Assembly (NCBI GenBank): GCA_943704425.1
Contig: CALSCP010001513.1
Span: forward strand, 88,085 to 109,852
Source of the DNA: Ministeria vibrans ATCC 50519
Taxonomy: Eukaryota; Opisthokonta; Filasterea
DNA: 21,768 nt
Direction: 5' to 3'
Part shown: piece by piece, positions 1 to 9,206 of the stretch
Numbering within the stretch: the first letter of the stretch is position 1
Layout: every line of letters starts with the position of its first letter
Translations under genes and position numbers: made by a program
The notes under the pieces: generated by a model
Told to the model about the DNA's origin: nothing
Seen by the model: the letters and a program-made list of their open reading frames with translations, nothing else
Databases searched by the model: none

Positions 1-388
1 TTTTTTTTTGAAACTCGACGCATCGCCTGTGTCTCCACTGCGACTGCCCTTCGCGTTGTCTTGCGTGCCAGCCCGTAGAAATCGGGCCGGTCGTGTGTGT
101 AGGGGTGTGTGCGCCAGCCGTCGTGCCCCCTGCGCCCTTGCTTCCCATCGAAAGGACGACCGCAACCGTAGACTTGTGACGCACGCAATTGCCAAATGCG
201 CTCCATTGGCCCAATGCCCTCCCTATGGCTTCCTTTGCACGCTTGCACCGTCGTCCCTCTTGCCAACCAACCGTGCCCTGTCGGCGCTGTAACATGCCGC
301 CTCCGCCATTAGGCCCAATTTGTGACCCGAAATGGCACTACAAAAAAAGAAAAAGGAAATGGGCTGACATGTCACTTTGTCGTGTTAG
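1..388. other. Unresolved 5' region of the integrin alpha-like gene
   Basis: No confident exon is seen here. The downstream integrin exon needs a signal peptide and start codon, which must lie here or left of the window. One candidate is the ATG at 196, which opens 31 codons up to a GT at 289 (phase 0) and has a weakly hydrophobic stretch (LWLPLHACTVVPLA). It could join in frame to an AG acceptor ending at 407 or 449. The AG at 387-388 would need a phase-2 upstream exon, which I did not find. The candidate is speculative because its hydrophobic core is weak. Confidence 0.4.
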
Positions 389-1364
389 GATCTGGGTTGG
401 CTCACAGCAGCATGCATGTGCATGTCCAGTCAACACAGCAGCACCGCAGGCGTGCAACTGCTTCGACACACAGCGCCCCAAGCTGGGCATTCGCGTGTAC
501 GCCCAGCGCGGCAACGTCTACGTCGGTGCCTACGACCGCTCCGGCGGCTTCTTCACGTACAACGCCAATCCGGGGGCGTGGGACGAGAACGACTTTAGCA
601 CCGTCCAGGCCGAGTTCTTTGGTGGCATGCAAGGCGCCTTTCTCTTTGGCAAGGCGGGCACCACCGTCGCCAGTGGCAGTCCCGGCTACTACTCGCAGCC
701 GTCGTCCAAGTGGGTCGGTTCCAACGGACGCATGGCCGGCACCTTTTACGGCTATCCCTACACCGCCGGTACCAACACCATTGGCGCACAGCTGTTCAGA
801 CCCACAGGCACCGCCAACAACGAGTACCTTGGCTGGAGCGTCGCCACTGGCGACGTTAACGGCGACGGCGAATTTGGTATCAAGCATAATTTCAATAGGG
901 CAACGTCTCTTCGTCACTCATACATCTTCTCACCTTTTCCCTTTTGTTTTCTCTTAGATGTGATCAGTGGTGTGCCGCGCCGCACACAGGAGACGGGTGA
1001 AGTGCGCGTGTACTTTGGGACGAGCACAGGCGGCCTTAACAACGTCAACAGCAACATCAAACTGCCCTCCAAGCAGTGGGGAGCCATGTTCGGCGCGGTT
1101 CTCCTTGTCTTAGACATCAACAATGATGGCTACGCGGACGTGCTTGTCTCCGCACCCACTTACGACTCGCTCTCGGCTTGGGAGACAGGCTCCGTCTTCG
1201 TCTACCGTGGCTCCTCGTCGGGTCCCTCCGACGGCGCCCTGTGCACCGCCGTCCCCTGCGCCTCCACCGTCGTCCAACAGCTCACTGGCTTAAGCAACGG
1301 CGAGCGCTTTGGTTACTCTCTTGCCTCTCTCGGCGACTCTGACAAAGACGGTAACTCACTTGTG

Positions 1365-1426
<62 letters not shown>

Positions 1427-3277
1427 ATGCAGCTGAATCATAATTACTACGTCTTAGGATTCAACGATGTTGCCATTGGAGCACCATTCTACACAAACGG
1501 CGACAACGAGTACGCGGGACGCATCTTTCTGTACCAAGGGAGTTCGTCAGGTCTGCAGCTGTCGCAGACGATTGTCGGCGAGGCAGCCGACTGGCGTCTG
1601 GGCTTCTCCATTGCCGGAGGGTTTGACATTGATGGGGATGCGTACAACGACATGGTTGTGGGCCTGCCCAAGCTGCAGCGGGTTGGAGTGTTCAAGGCCA
1701 AGACAATCAGTGAGGTGAGCCTGTCGATCATCACCAACCCAGCGTCGGGTGATGCGTTGCTCGCGAGCATCAACGCCACTGTGTGTGCCACTATCAATGG
1801 CCCTGCGGCCGCCGAGAACTTCCTCCTCGTTCTTACCGTCGACAATCGAATGACCATTCTGGGACAGTCGTCTTCCAACGCCACTCTCTCCAATGTGGCC
1901 GTTGGCGACGTCAGCTGCGTCTTCTTTGATGTCCTTGTCGACACAACGACGGCCAAGGACCCGCCTCTCTCGCTCGTCGCGACCACCATCAACCTCACGC
2001 CTGGGACACAGGTGGTTACATCGACTTCCGCCGTCAAGGGCGTGCCCCGTTGCAGTGGCGGCGCCTGCGATGTCGACCTGGTGCTCACGGGCGAGCCTTT
2101 CCCGTCCGAACTCATCGCCGGCAACGACCTCATCCTGCAGGTGAATATCAGTGCGCTCCTGGGTTCGTCCGCCTTTTCACTCACTCTCACTCTCACGTGG
2201 GTCGACGACCTCTCGCTCGCGGGCAGCATTGCCAATGTCATCTGCCTTGACCACCCGACCTTGAGCGGCGTCGTGTGCGATGTCGGCGACTACACTGGCA
2301 GCCCCATTGTGTTCAACATGACCCTCACGACTCCTGAACGCTCCGGTTTTGTCAACCCTTTTGCCACCTCGCTTGAGTTTGGCACCTTTGAGTTGACTAC
2401 CATCAGCGTCGACACCAACATGACCAACAACTTGTTCCCACTGGCAGTTCCGCTCAACACTGAGTCGGACCTGGACGTGTCAATGCTGGTGGAGCCCTCG
2501 GTGGCGACCATTGGGCCCACAACGCCTATCACTGTGACGTACACGGTGCGCAACCCATCGGCGACCTCTAACAACGTTGTCACCAACATTGTCCTGACCT
2601 TCAGCTGGCCCGTCGTCTCCGTGCCCATCTACTCAATCGTGGCCACTGCCGACGAAGGCACCGCCGACTGCTCGTCCACCGATGCGTTCGTCGACGAGAG
2701 AGTCGACCCCAACTACGTCCCCGATGAGGCCGAGCCCACCGAAGCCATCACCGATCGCCGTCGTCGTGACGTCTCCTCCAACTCCACTCTCGACCTCTCG
2801 ACCTTCCCGGCCCTCAATGAGTCCTTTGCCGGCTGGATGAACCTTGAGTGCACCTTTTCGGCTCTCGAGCGCGGACAAAGCTTTGAAATTAAGGTCAAGG
2901 CGATCATCAACGAGACACTCGTTACCGAGGACACCGTCATCGAGCTCGAAACTAACGTTACCGCCAACATTGTGCTCAACCCCATCTACCAAGACATTAA
3001 CCTGGGCAACAATCACGACAATGTGACCTTCCTCGCCCGCACTGGCGGCGGCGACAAGAGCACAGTGCAGGGCTCGTCGGTGCCCATCGAACCCTGGAAG
3101 ATTGGCGCGTCTGCTGCTGGTGCTGCCTTCATGGTTGCCGCACTTGTTGGCATCCTCTACAAGGCCGGTGCGTTCCGACGCAAGGCCAAGCCTCCGAATC
3201 TGGAGGAGCTCGAGTGCGAGGAGGACGAGCTGCCCCCGACACAGTCGGGTCCTCGCATTGTTGACTCGGACATCTAA
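389..3277 (+). CDS. Integrin alpha-like cell-surface receptor (5' end uncertain)
   Basis: Exons are 389(?)-876, 958-1350 and 1458-3277, giving about 899 residues before the TAA. FG-GAP beta-propeller blades carry four Ca-binding loops: DVNGDGEFD (852-876 plus 958-959), DINNDGYAD (1113-1139), DSDKDGFND (1335-1350 plus 1458-1468) and DIDGDAYND (1625-1651, with Ala in place of the usual Gly). In animal integrin alpha chains the loops likewise sit in the last blades. No inserted I domain is seen. A beta-sandwich-like ectodomain with many N-glycosylation sequons follows. RRRR|D at 2756-2770 resembles the proprotein convertase site that splits some animal alpha chains. One membrane helix starts near 3101, followed by KAGAFRRK (3161-3184), matching the KxGFFKR element that clasps the beta subunit, and a tail of about 35 residues rich in Glu and Pro. 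The known role of the family is adhesion and signalling as a heterodimer with integrin beta. No beta subunit is in the window. The start is not located, so a signal peptide is inferred only. Confidence 0.85.
1365..1425. repeat. Compound (CT)n-(CA)n-poly(A) tract in integrin intron 2
   Basis: CT dinucleotides run into CA dinucleotides and then into about 28 A residues, all inside the intron at 1351-1457. The intron starts GTAACT and ends CTTAG. Confidence 0.95.
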
Positions 3278-3505
3278 GTGCAGAGAGTCAGGCGTGGGAA
3301 ATAGAGAGATGGAGTGTGAGAGAAAATTCTTTATAGTATGATTACAAAACCCTTTGCATGTTAATTACCATTTCAATTGATCTTTTGATACCCCAAAGAA
3401 GAAGAAGCTCTTCGTTTCCACAATCGTGAAAGGCAGAACATGGCCTTGAAAATTTTATCAATCTTTCTTATAATCTTAGTCGTATTAATTTTATTCATCA
3501 TCAAA

Positions 3506-4104
3506 ATGCGACTGCTACTTATCGCATTCGTTGTGTGTGCGTCGACCATCGCGCTCACAGACGCGTGGGGCCAGGTAAGAGAGAGAAAAACGGAGATGAC
3601 GTATTGTTTTCTGTCTTGAACCCCATTTCGTCGTTGAACGTCTATGGACGCCTCTCTTGCCTTGTATAATGGGATCGGATGGTGTATGGTCTCGTTGGCG
3701 TGTGTTCACGCGAGTTGTCTTGTTTTAGGATGGGCACTATATCACTGGTTTGGTTGCGCAGTCGAGACTCACGACCAAAGCAGCGTCCATGGCCAAGGTG
3801 CTGCTTCCCGACGTCCAGGGGCAGCTAGCACAGGTATGGGAGTGTATGTTTAGCCGTGTACGCATCCGTATAGAACCCTCTTCTGGTCTGTCATGGGTCT
3901 ATGTTTTTTTTTTTCACTCTTCGCATTTCCATCTCGTGTCGAGTCCATCTGCCTCCAGCTGCCTCACTACCCACTCCCGACACGTCTGCCAACCCCCCCC
4001 GCGCCACTCCGCGCCAGTGTCATCCAGCGCAGTGCAGTCATCGCTTTTGTGCTGTTTCCCCAATTCTCGCTCTGTTTCTGTTTCTTTCTCCTCTCTCTAT
4101 CACT

Positions 4105-4203
<99 letters not shown>

Positions 4204-4973
4204 AACCCTCAGCCCTAATTCTTTCTCCTCGCCTGCAGATTGCAAGCTGGGCGGACGACGTGCGCCGTACATCGGAATGGGCGTGGACGGCACCCCTGCA
4301 CTTTGTCAACACGCCCTCGTCCGGCTCCGGCATGTGTACGTACAGCTACAGCCGCGACTGTCAGGACACCTCGGGCACCCCCAACTTTTGTGTGTGTGGC
4401 GCTATCAACAACTGCTCCGACATCCTGTCGGGCTCGTCGCAGACACCGATTCTGTCGCTGCGTGGTTTCCCGGGGCGTCTTGCGACGGCGGGCGTGAATG
4501 AGAGCTTGGCAGATGCACTCAAGTTTCTGGTGCACTTTGTGGGGGATTCACACCAGCCGCTGCACTGCGGGAAGCTGGACGACAAAGGGGGCAACGATAT
4601 CACGGTGCATTTCTTTGGGAAGAAGACCAACCTGCACTCGGTGTGGGACACGGCGATCATCGACAAGCGCATGGACGACTCCTTCTCGGGCTCGCGCGAT
4701 GCGTATGCGCAACATTTGACGGAACGACTGGGCAAGGACTGGGCCAAGGACATCAGCAAGTGGGAGAAGTGCACCGCCAGCAGTGAGGTCGTCTGCCCTG
4801 ACCCCTGGGCGACGGAGAGCGTCCAATACGCGTGCAGCACGGCGTACGCCGGCGCCCCAGACAACGCCAATCTCACGAGCCCCTACTACAACAAAGCCTT
4901 CCCCGTCGTTGACCTACGTCTGGCCCAGGCCGCCGTGCGCATGGCCGCCGCGCTCAACCGCCTCTGGAAGTGA
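3506..4973 (+). CDS. Secreted S1/P1-type zinc nuclease
   Basis: Three exons (3506-3574, 3729-3833, 4239-4973; both introns phase 0) encode 302 residues, a normal family length. Residues 1-20 are a signal peptide ending TDA, so cleavage would expose Trp21. In this family the mature N-terminal Trp itself binds zinc. All nine ligands of the trinuclear zinc site are present: W21, H26 (DGHY), D64 (SWAD), H79 (PLHF), H157 and D161 (HFVGD), H167 (QPLH), H191 and D195 (NLHSVWD). Several Cys residues between 91 and 117 suggest disulphides typical of a secreted enzyme. The known activity is hydrolysis of single-stranded DNA and RNA and 3'-nucleotides, usually in a lysosome-like compartment or outside the cell, for example to scavenge phosphate and nucleosides. 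The start was chosen because the signal peptide begins directly at this ATG. Exon 1 encodes only the signal peptide plus three mature residues. Confidence 0.94.
4093..4112 (+). repeat. Short dispersed unit flanking (CT)n, copy 1
   Basis: CTCTCTATCACTTTGTTTCT leads directly into the (CT)45 tract. An identical 20-mer occurs at 11558-11577 beside another CT-rich tract. Confidence 0.8.
4111..4200. repeat. (CT)45 microsatellite in nuclease intron 2
   Basis: An uninterrupted run of CT lies in the 405-nt intron at 3834-4238, ending 38 nt before the acceptor TGCAG. On the coding strand it is a pyrimidine tract. Confidence 0.98.
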
Positions 4974-5268
4974 TCTATTTCAAAAAATGCTGATGATTAC
5001 AATGTATTTTCGTTTTTGTGATTGATTATTGAATATATTTATTATTGATGAATTGGAACGCATCATTAATATAATTTGTTCTCTATTTGGGACATTCTCG
5101 TCTAGAAGGCTACGGTGGAAGTATTGTGCGGCTCTTTGTTTTGTATATAGTCTGTAATTATTATGATTTCTCGATTATTTTTCTTATTCATATGACATCT
5201 TCTCTTCTATTATAAATTTAAAATTTTAATCAATTCTTTTCCGCACCGTTATTCAGAACATCTTAATC

Positions 5269-6424
5269 ATGTCGTGGGCTCACTCGGGACAGCCGGGAAC
5301 AGGCGGGAATGCTCATTTGATGGAGGAAGTTCGATTGCTCGACAGACGAAATCGCGAAGACTATGACAACATTGCAAATGTCTTTTCGTTGCTCCAGGTT
5401 CGCATTGTGCAGAGTAGTGAGAGTGAGAGAGCGACAGCCGAAGCGCTTTAAGACGATATGTGTGTCTTGGTGTGAGAAACATTCCCCAGTGGCTCTTCTT
5501 CGTCGTTTGCCTTTATCGTCTCCGCTTTCCCCGCTTGCTGCCACAGGCGACACCCGCCGCAGCCCATTGCATGGCGTGCAGGCCTGAATGGCCGGCTGCA
5601 TGGCGTCATTCGTCCCAACTGACTTCTTTCAACAGACCATCGACCTGCTGGAAAAGGCGTATGTGCGCGGCGAATGCTCTGCCTCGGAGTACACCTCGGA
5701 GTGCCGTGGACTCATTGCACAGTTCAAAACCGCTCAGAACCTGTTGCCCGAGGAAGCACAAAACGTCGAAATGTTCGCAAACGAAGTACGTTTCCCATTC
5801 CATTCTATTCACCCACAGCCAATCGCAACCGAGATCTGACCACTGTATCCACATCATGCAGTGGCATCTGTCATGCGGTGCGGCCATCAATCGGATTCGT
5901 ATTGGTGTGCCAGCGACGGTCGAGGTGCGCCACCCTTACACATCACCCTATCCTGTCTCACCCCTCCCCCCTCTTCCCCTCCCCTCTTTCCCTTCCCTCT
6001 CTGTGGGTTTGTTCTCTTTGTGTAGCACGGCGGCTCCGACACCGTTGACCAGGCAAAAGAGTCGGTGTATGTGCTGGAGACGGGACAGTACATGATTACG
6101 CTCATGGATGTGCTGCGCCTCGGCCAGAAGGCCATGGACGAGGTCTTTCCCTACCTCAACTCGCTCCTCGACTCCATGAACAAGCTCTCTCGCATGCCCG
6201 CCGACTGGACCTCTCGCGATGTCGTCAAGAAATGGTACTATTTTCGTTTTGTTTTTTGCTTTGCTCGCGACTCAAACTGCCGCTCTTGTTGCTCTTCAAG
6301 GCTGATTACGATCCAGCAAATGAAGGCAACCGACGAACTGGACGATGCGCAAGTGCGCCAGATGCTCTTCGATCTCGATGCGGCCTACCAGGACCTCCAC
6401 CACCGCCTCACAAGCGGTCAGTAG
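5269..6424 (+). CDS. VPS28: VPS28, ESCRT-I subunit
   Basis: Five exons (5269-5397, 5636-5785, 5862-5924, 6026-6234, 6301-6424) encode 224 residues, against about 221 in human VPS28. The N-terminal core has EEVRLLDRRNREDYDNIANVF, then LLEKAYVRGECSASEYT and GLIAQFKTAQ, the parts that pack with TSG101/Vps23 and Vps37. The C-terminal four-helix domain has MDEVFPYLNSLLDSMNKLS, the acidic/hydrophobic DELDDAQVRQMLFDLDAAY and a short tail; in yeast this domain binds Vps36 of ESCRT-II. The known role is cytosolic: ESCRT-I sorts ubiquitinated membrane proteins into multivesicular endosomes and helps in cytokinetic abscission. The first three introns are phase 0 and the last is phase 2 (TG|G, Trp). Intron donors GTTCGC, GTACGT, GTGCGC and GTACTA show that non-GTAAG donors are common in this genome. 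The 3' end converges with the NDUFAF8-like gene, 184 nt apart. Confidence 0.96.
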
Positions 6425-6608
6425 CGCAACACACGACACGACGCGCTCTTCCTCTCTCGATGTAACAAAATGCAATTGATCATTCAAGTCCGTCACGCTC
6501 AACGGTGTTCCACATCGTGACCATAGTTAAACGAACACCCGACCTGACATTGACTGTTCCACACACAAAATACAAACAATACACACTCTGATTTTACAAC
6601 GCCGACTC

Positions 6609-6932
6609 TCATCTTTTGGCGACGCTCTTGGCCACACAGGACTGCAGTTTCACGAATTCGTCGGCACACATCCCCTTTTCAACGTCCTGCAAGCGTGCAG
6701 ACATGCACGCGCCATATGCCGAGACCTATGAAAGGACAAACGGCGTCAACGAAACGAAAGGACAACGCGCGCGAAACCTCTTTGCTGCACACTCGCAACG
6801 CCCCTGAGATCGCCCTAAGCACAACACAGGCCTGCGTTAGCATCCCACAACAGACACCCTCCTCCCCCAGTCGTACGAGACTCGCCGCCTGCCCTCCGCA
6901 AGACTCGCAGCCGTTGTTGAGAGACGCGTCAT
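6609..6932 (-). CDS. Twin CX9C protein, NDUFAF8-like complex I assembly factor
   Basis: Three small minus-strand exons (6932-6877, 6814-6778, 6725-6609) encode 69 residues; human NDUFAF8 has 74. The protein contains C-SKEVSAYGA-C followed by C-ADEFVKLQS-C, two CX9C pairs that form the disulphide-bonded helical hairpin of intermembrane-space proteins. The YG before the second Cys and the CxxEFxxLxSC block match NDUFAF8. The first pair spans the exon 2/3 junction, so the spacing of nine residues appears only after splicing, which supports the model. Intron 1 (62 nt) has a canonical CTAAC branch site before CTTAG; intron 2 (52 nt) is GTTTCG...CATAG. The known role of NDUFAF8 is to stabilise NDUFAF5 during mitochondrial complex I assembly. 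The N-terminal exon and its donor GTACGA are the least certain part. Another small CX9C family member is possible. Confidence 0.72.
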
Positions 6933-7027
6933 CGAAACAAACGAAGCAAAGTGTGGAAGGAAAAATTAATATTGAAAATAATAAAAATTCTTTCGATGAG
7001 AAGTTGAGAACTCATGAGATCATTCTT

Positions 7028-7038
7028 TTTATTTTATT
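7028..7038 (-). terminator. Polyadenylation signals of the ABCC gene
   Basis: Two overlapping AATAAA hexamers on the minus strand (7033-7038 and 7028-7033) lie about 30-40 nt past the ABCC stop codon. Confidence 0.5.
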
Positions 7039-7066
7039 ATCACTATATTATACAAGTAACAGAAGT

Positions 7067-8898
7067 CTATTCAGACTGCTCTTCAGATGCGGCCACAAGC
7101 GACGAAAAGACACTCTTTGGGTCACTGAGCAGTCGCGCAGGAGAGTCAAACTCAACCATTCTACAGAAAACAAACAAACAGTTAACCTCTCGCTCCCTCT
7201 CTCCTTGTGTTGGAATTGGTACTGTCCAGCGTCAAGCACAAGAATTCGATCGCAGTCGATGATGGTCTTGATGCGGTGCGCAATGATGAGCACAGTGCGC
7301 CCGACAAACTCATCGCGCAACACCTTTTGCAGCTGCTCGTCCGTCTTGAGGTCGACACTCGCCGTCGCCTCGTCGAGCAAGAGCACCTTAGCGTTTCGCA
7401 AGAAGGCACGCGCGACACTAAAGAGCTGACGTTGACCGACGCTGAAGTTGGCGCCCCCCTCGGCAATGGTGGCGTTGAGGCCGCCGTCGAGGGCGCGCAC
7501 CGCGTCATGCAGCTGCGCGCGCCGCAACGCCTCCCACAGCTCCGTGTCAGATGCACGTCCGTGCGGGTCCAAGTTGAACCGAACGGAGGCAGCAAAGAGC
7601 ACGGGGGACTGGGGGATGATGGCGAGACGAGCGCGGAGGGTGCGTAGAGGCACAGAGGCAGTGCTGAGATCGTCGATGAGGATGGTGCCCTCGTGCGGAA
7701 ACACCAGTCGCAGCAGTGCCAGAGTCAGCGAGCTCTTGCCGGCCCCCGTGCGCCCACACACCCCGACCCGCTGTCCGGCCTCAATGACCACCGAGAGGCG
7801 GCGCAGTGCGGGATCGAGTCCATCGCGATAGCGCACCGACACTCCAATGAGCTCAATGCGACCGTGCGCGGGCCACTCGCGCGGCGGCTCCTTCTGCCGC
7901 ACAACCCGCCCCTGCGAAGCATGCAACGACGCAGCCGCATTGAGCGCCTCCTCGCTCTCCAGCCGGCTGTAGTGCTCAATGCGCTCGACGGCGTTCATGT
8001 TCATCTCAGCGTCCGCCACGGCGCGCACCATCCAGTTGAGCGACGAAGTGACAGTCAGCGCGTACGACAGCGACAAACCTGCCAGTCCCGGGTCAATCCG
8101 ATGCGCATTGCCCACAATAGACGCCGCTCCAAAGAACACAATGGTTGCGCCGAGGTACTCGAGAAAGCAGCCGAGCCAGCGATTGCATGTGTTGAGAAAG
8201 AGAAAGTTGATAGAGGATGCGTCAATGTTGGCCGTCATGATCCGCATGAAGCGCTCCTGCACGCCATAAGCACGGATGGTCGCAACGCCATGGAGCGACT
8301 GCGACAACAGCCCAAACACCGGCGACTTAGAGAGACTCTCAAGGCGCTGAAGTTCGCGAGAGGTGGAGCGGAAGAAGCGTTGCATGTAGAAGTAGACGAC
8401 GAGAATGGGGGCGGCCGCTGCAAGAAAGATGGGAGTCACAATGCCCTGCACAATCACCGAGGCAATCATTTGAAGAAACATGGACAGCAGCGACTGGAGG
8501 GTGCTGGGCATGCGCGAGTCAACCGTGTTGAGGTCGCCTGAGAAGCGATTGAGAATGCGGCCAATAGGCGTGGCGTCAAAATACTGCATGGGCGCAGAGG
8601 CTATGCTGTCCACCATGGCAATGTGTAGTTTGCGACTCGCACGCAGGCCCGCATAGATTATCAGACCTGCAGTGAGCAGCGCCACCAGCATAGATGCTCC
8701 ACTCAGAATAGCATACCCGGTCAGCCAATACTTGGTGGTGTGCACTGGTGTCTCTTTGCCAGTCTAACAGTTCAAAATTAATACAAAGAAAACAAAAGAG
8801 CGGTTAATAGTATTGTCATTTTTTCTACACAAATTCCGTCTTTCACACACAAATTTTAGTAATAATAATAATAACAATAACAGTAATAATAAAAATAA

Positions 8899-8933
<35 letters not shown>

Positions 8934-8943
8934 TAATAATAAT

Positions 8944-8997
<54 letters not shown>

Positions 8998-9120
8998 TAA
9001 TTATAATAATAATAATAATAATAATAAAAATATATGCGTGCTCGCTCTTCCTTTCTGACTGTCGGTTGTAGTCTCCGTCTCAGACTCAGATTTCTCGACA
9101 GGCACACACATACACATACA

Positions 9121-9206
<86 letters not shown>

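Noticed and set aside
402-917. Minus-strand ORF of 171 codons
   Set aside because: It is antisense to the integrin exons and has no family features; GC-rich third positions on the opposite strand keep it open.
1489-2241. Minus-strand ORF of 250 codons
   Set aside because: It is antisense to the integrin ectodomain exon, with no recognisable domain.
4361-4876. Minus-strand ORF of 171 codons
   Set aside because: It is the shadow of the S1/P1 nuclease catalytic exon.
5320-5345. GTTCGATTGCTC resembling a tRNA T-arm
   Set aside because: It is VPS28 coding sequence, and no acceptor stem or anticodon arm can be formed around it.
6695-7429. Plus-strand ORF of 244 codons
   Set aside because: It runs antisense through the NDUFAF8-like gene and the end of ABCC; low-complexity residues and no domain.
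7693-8541. Plus-strand ORF of 282 codons
   Set aside because: It is antisense to the ABCC TMD2/NBD2 exon.
8764-9058. Poly-Leu/Ile and poly-Asn ORFs
   Set aside because: They are translations of the intronic (AAT)n repeat.
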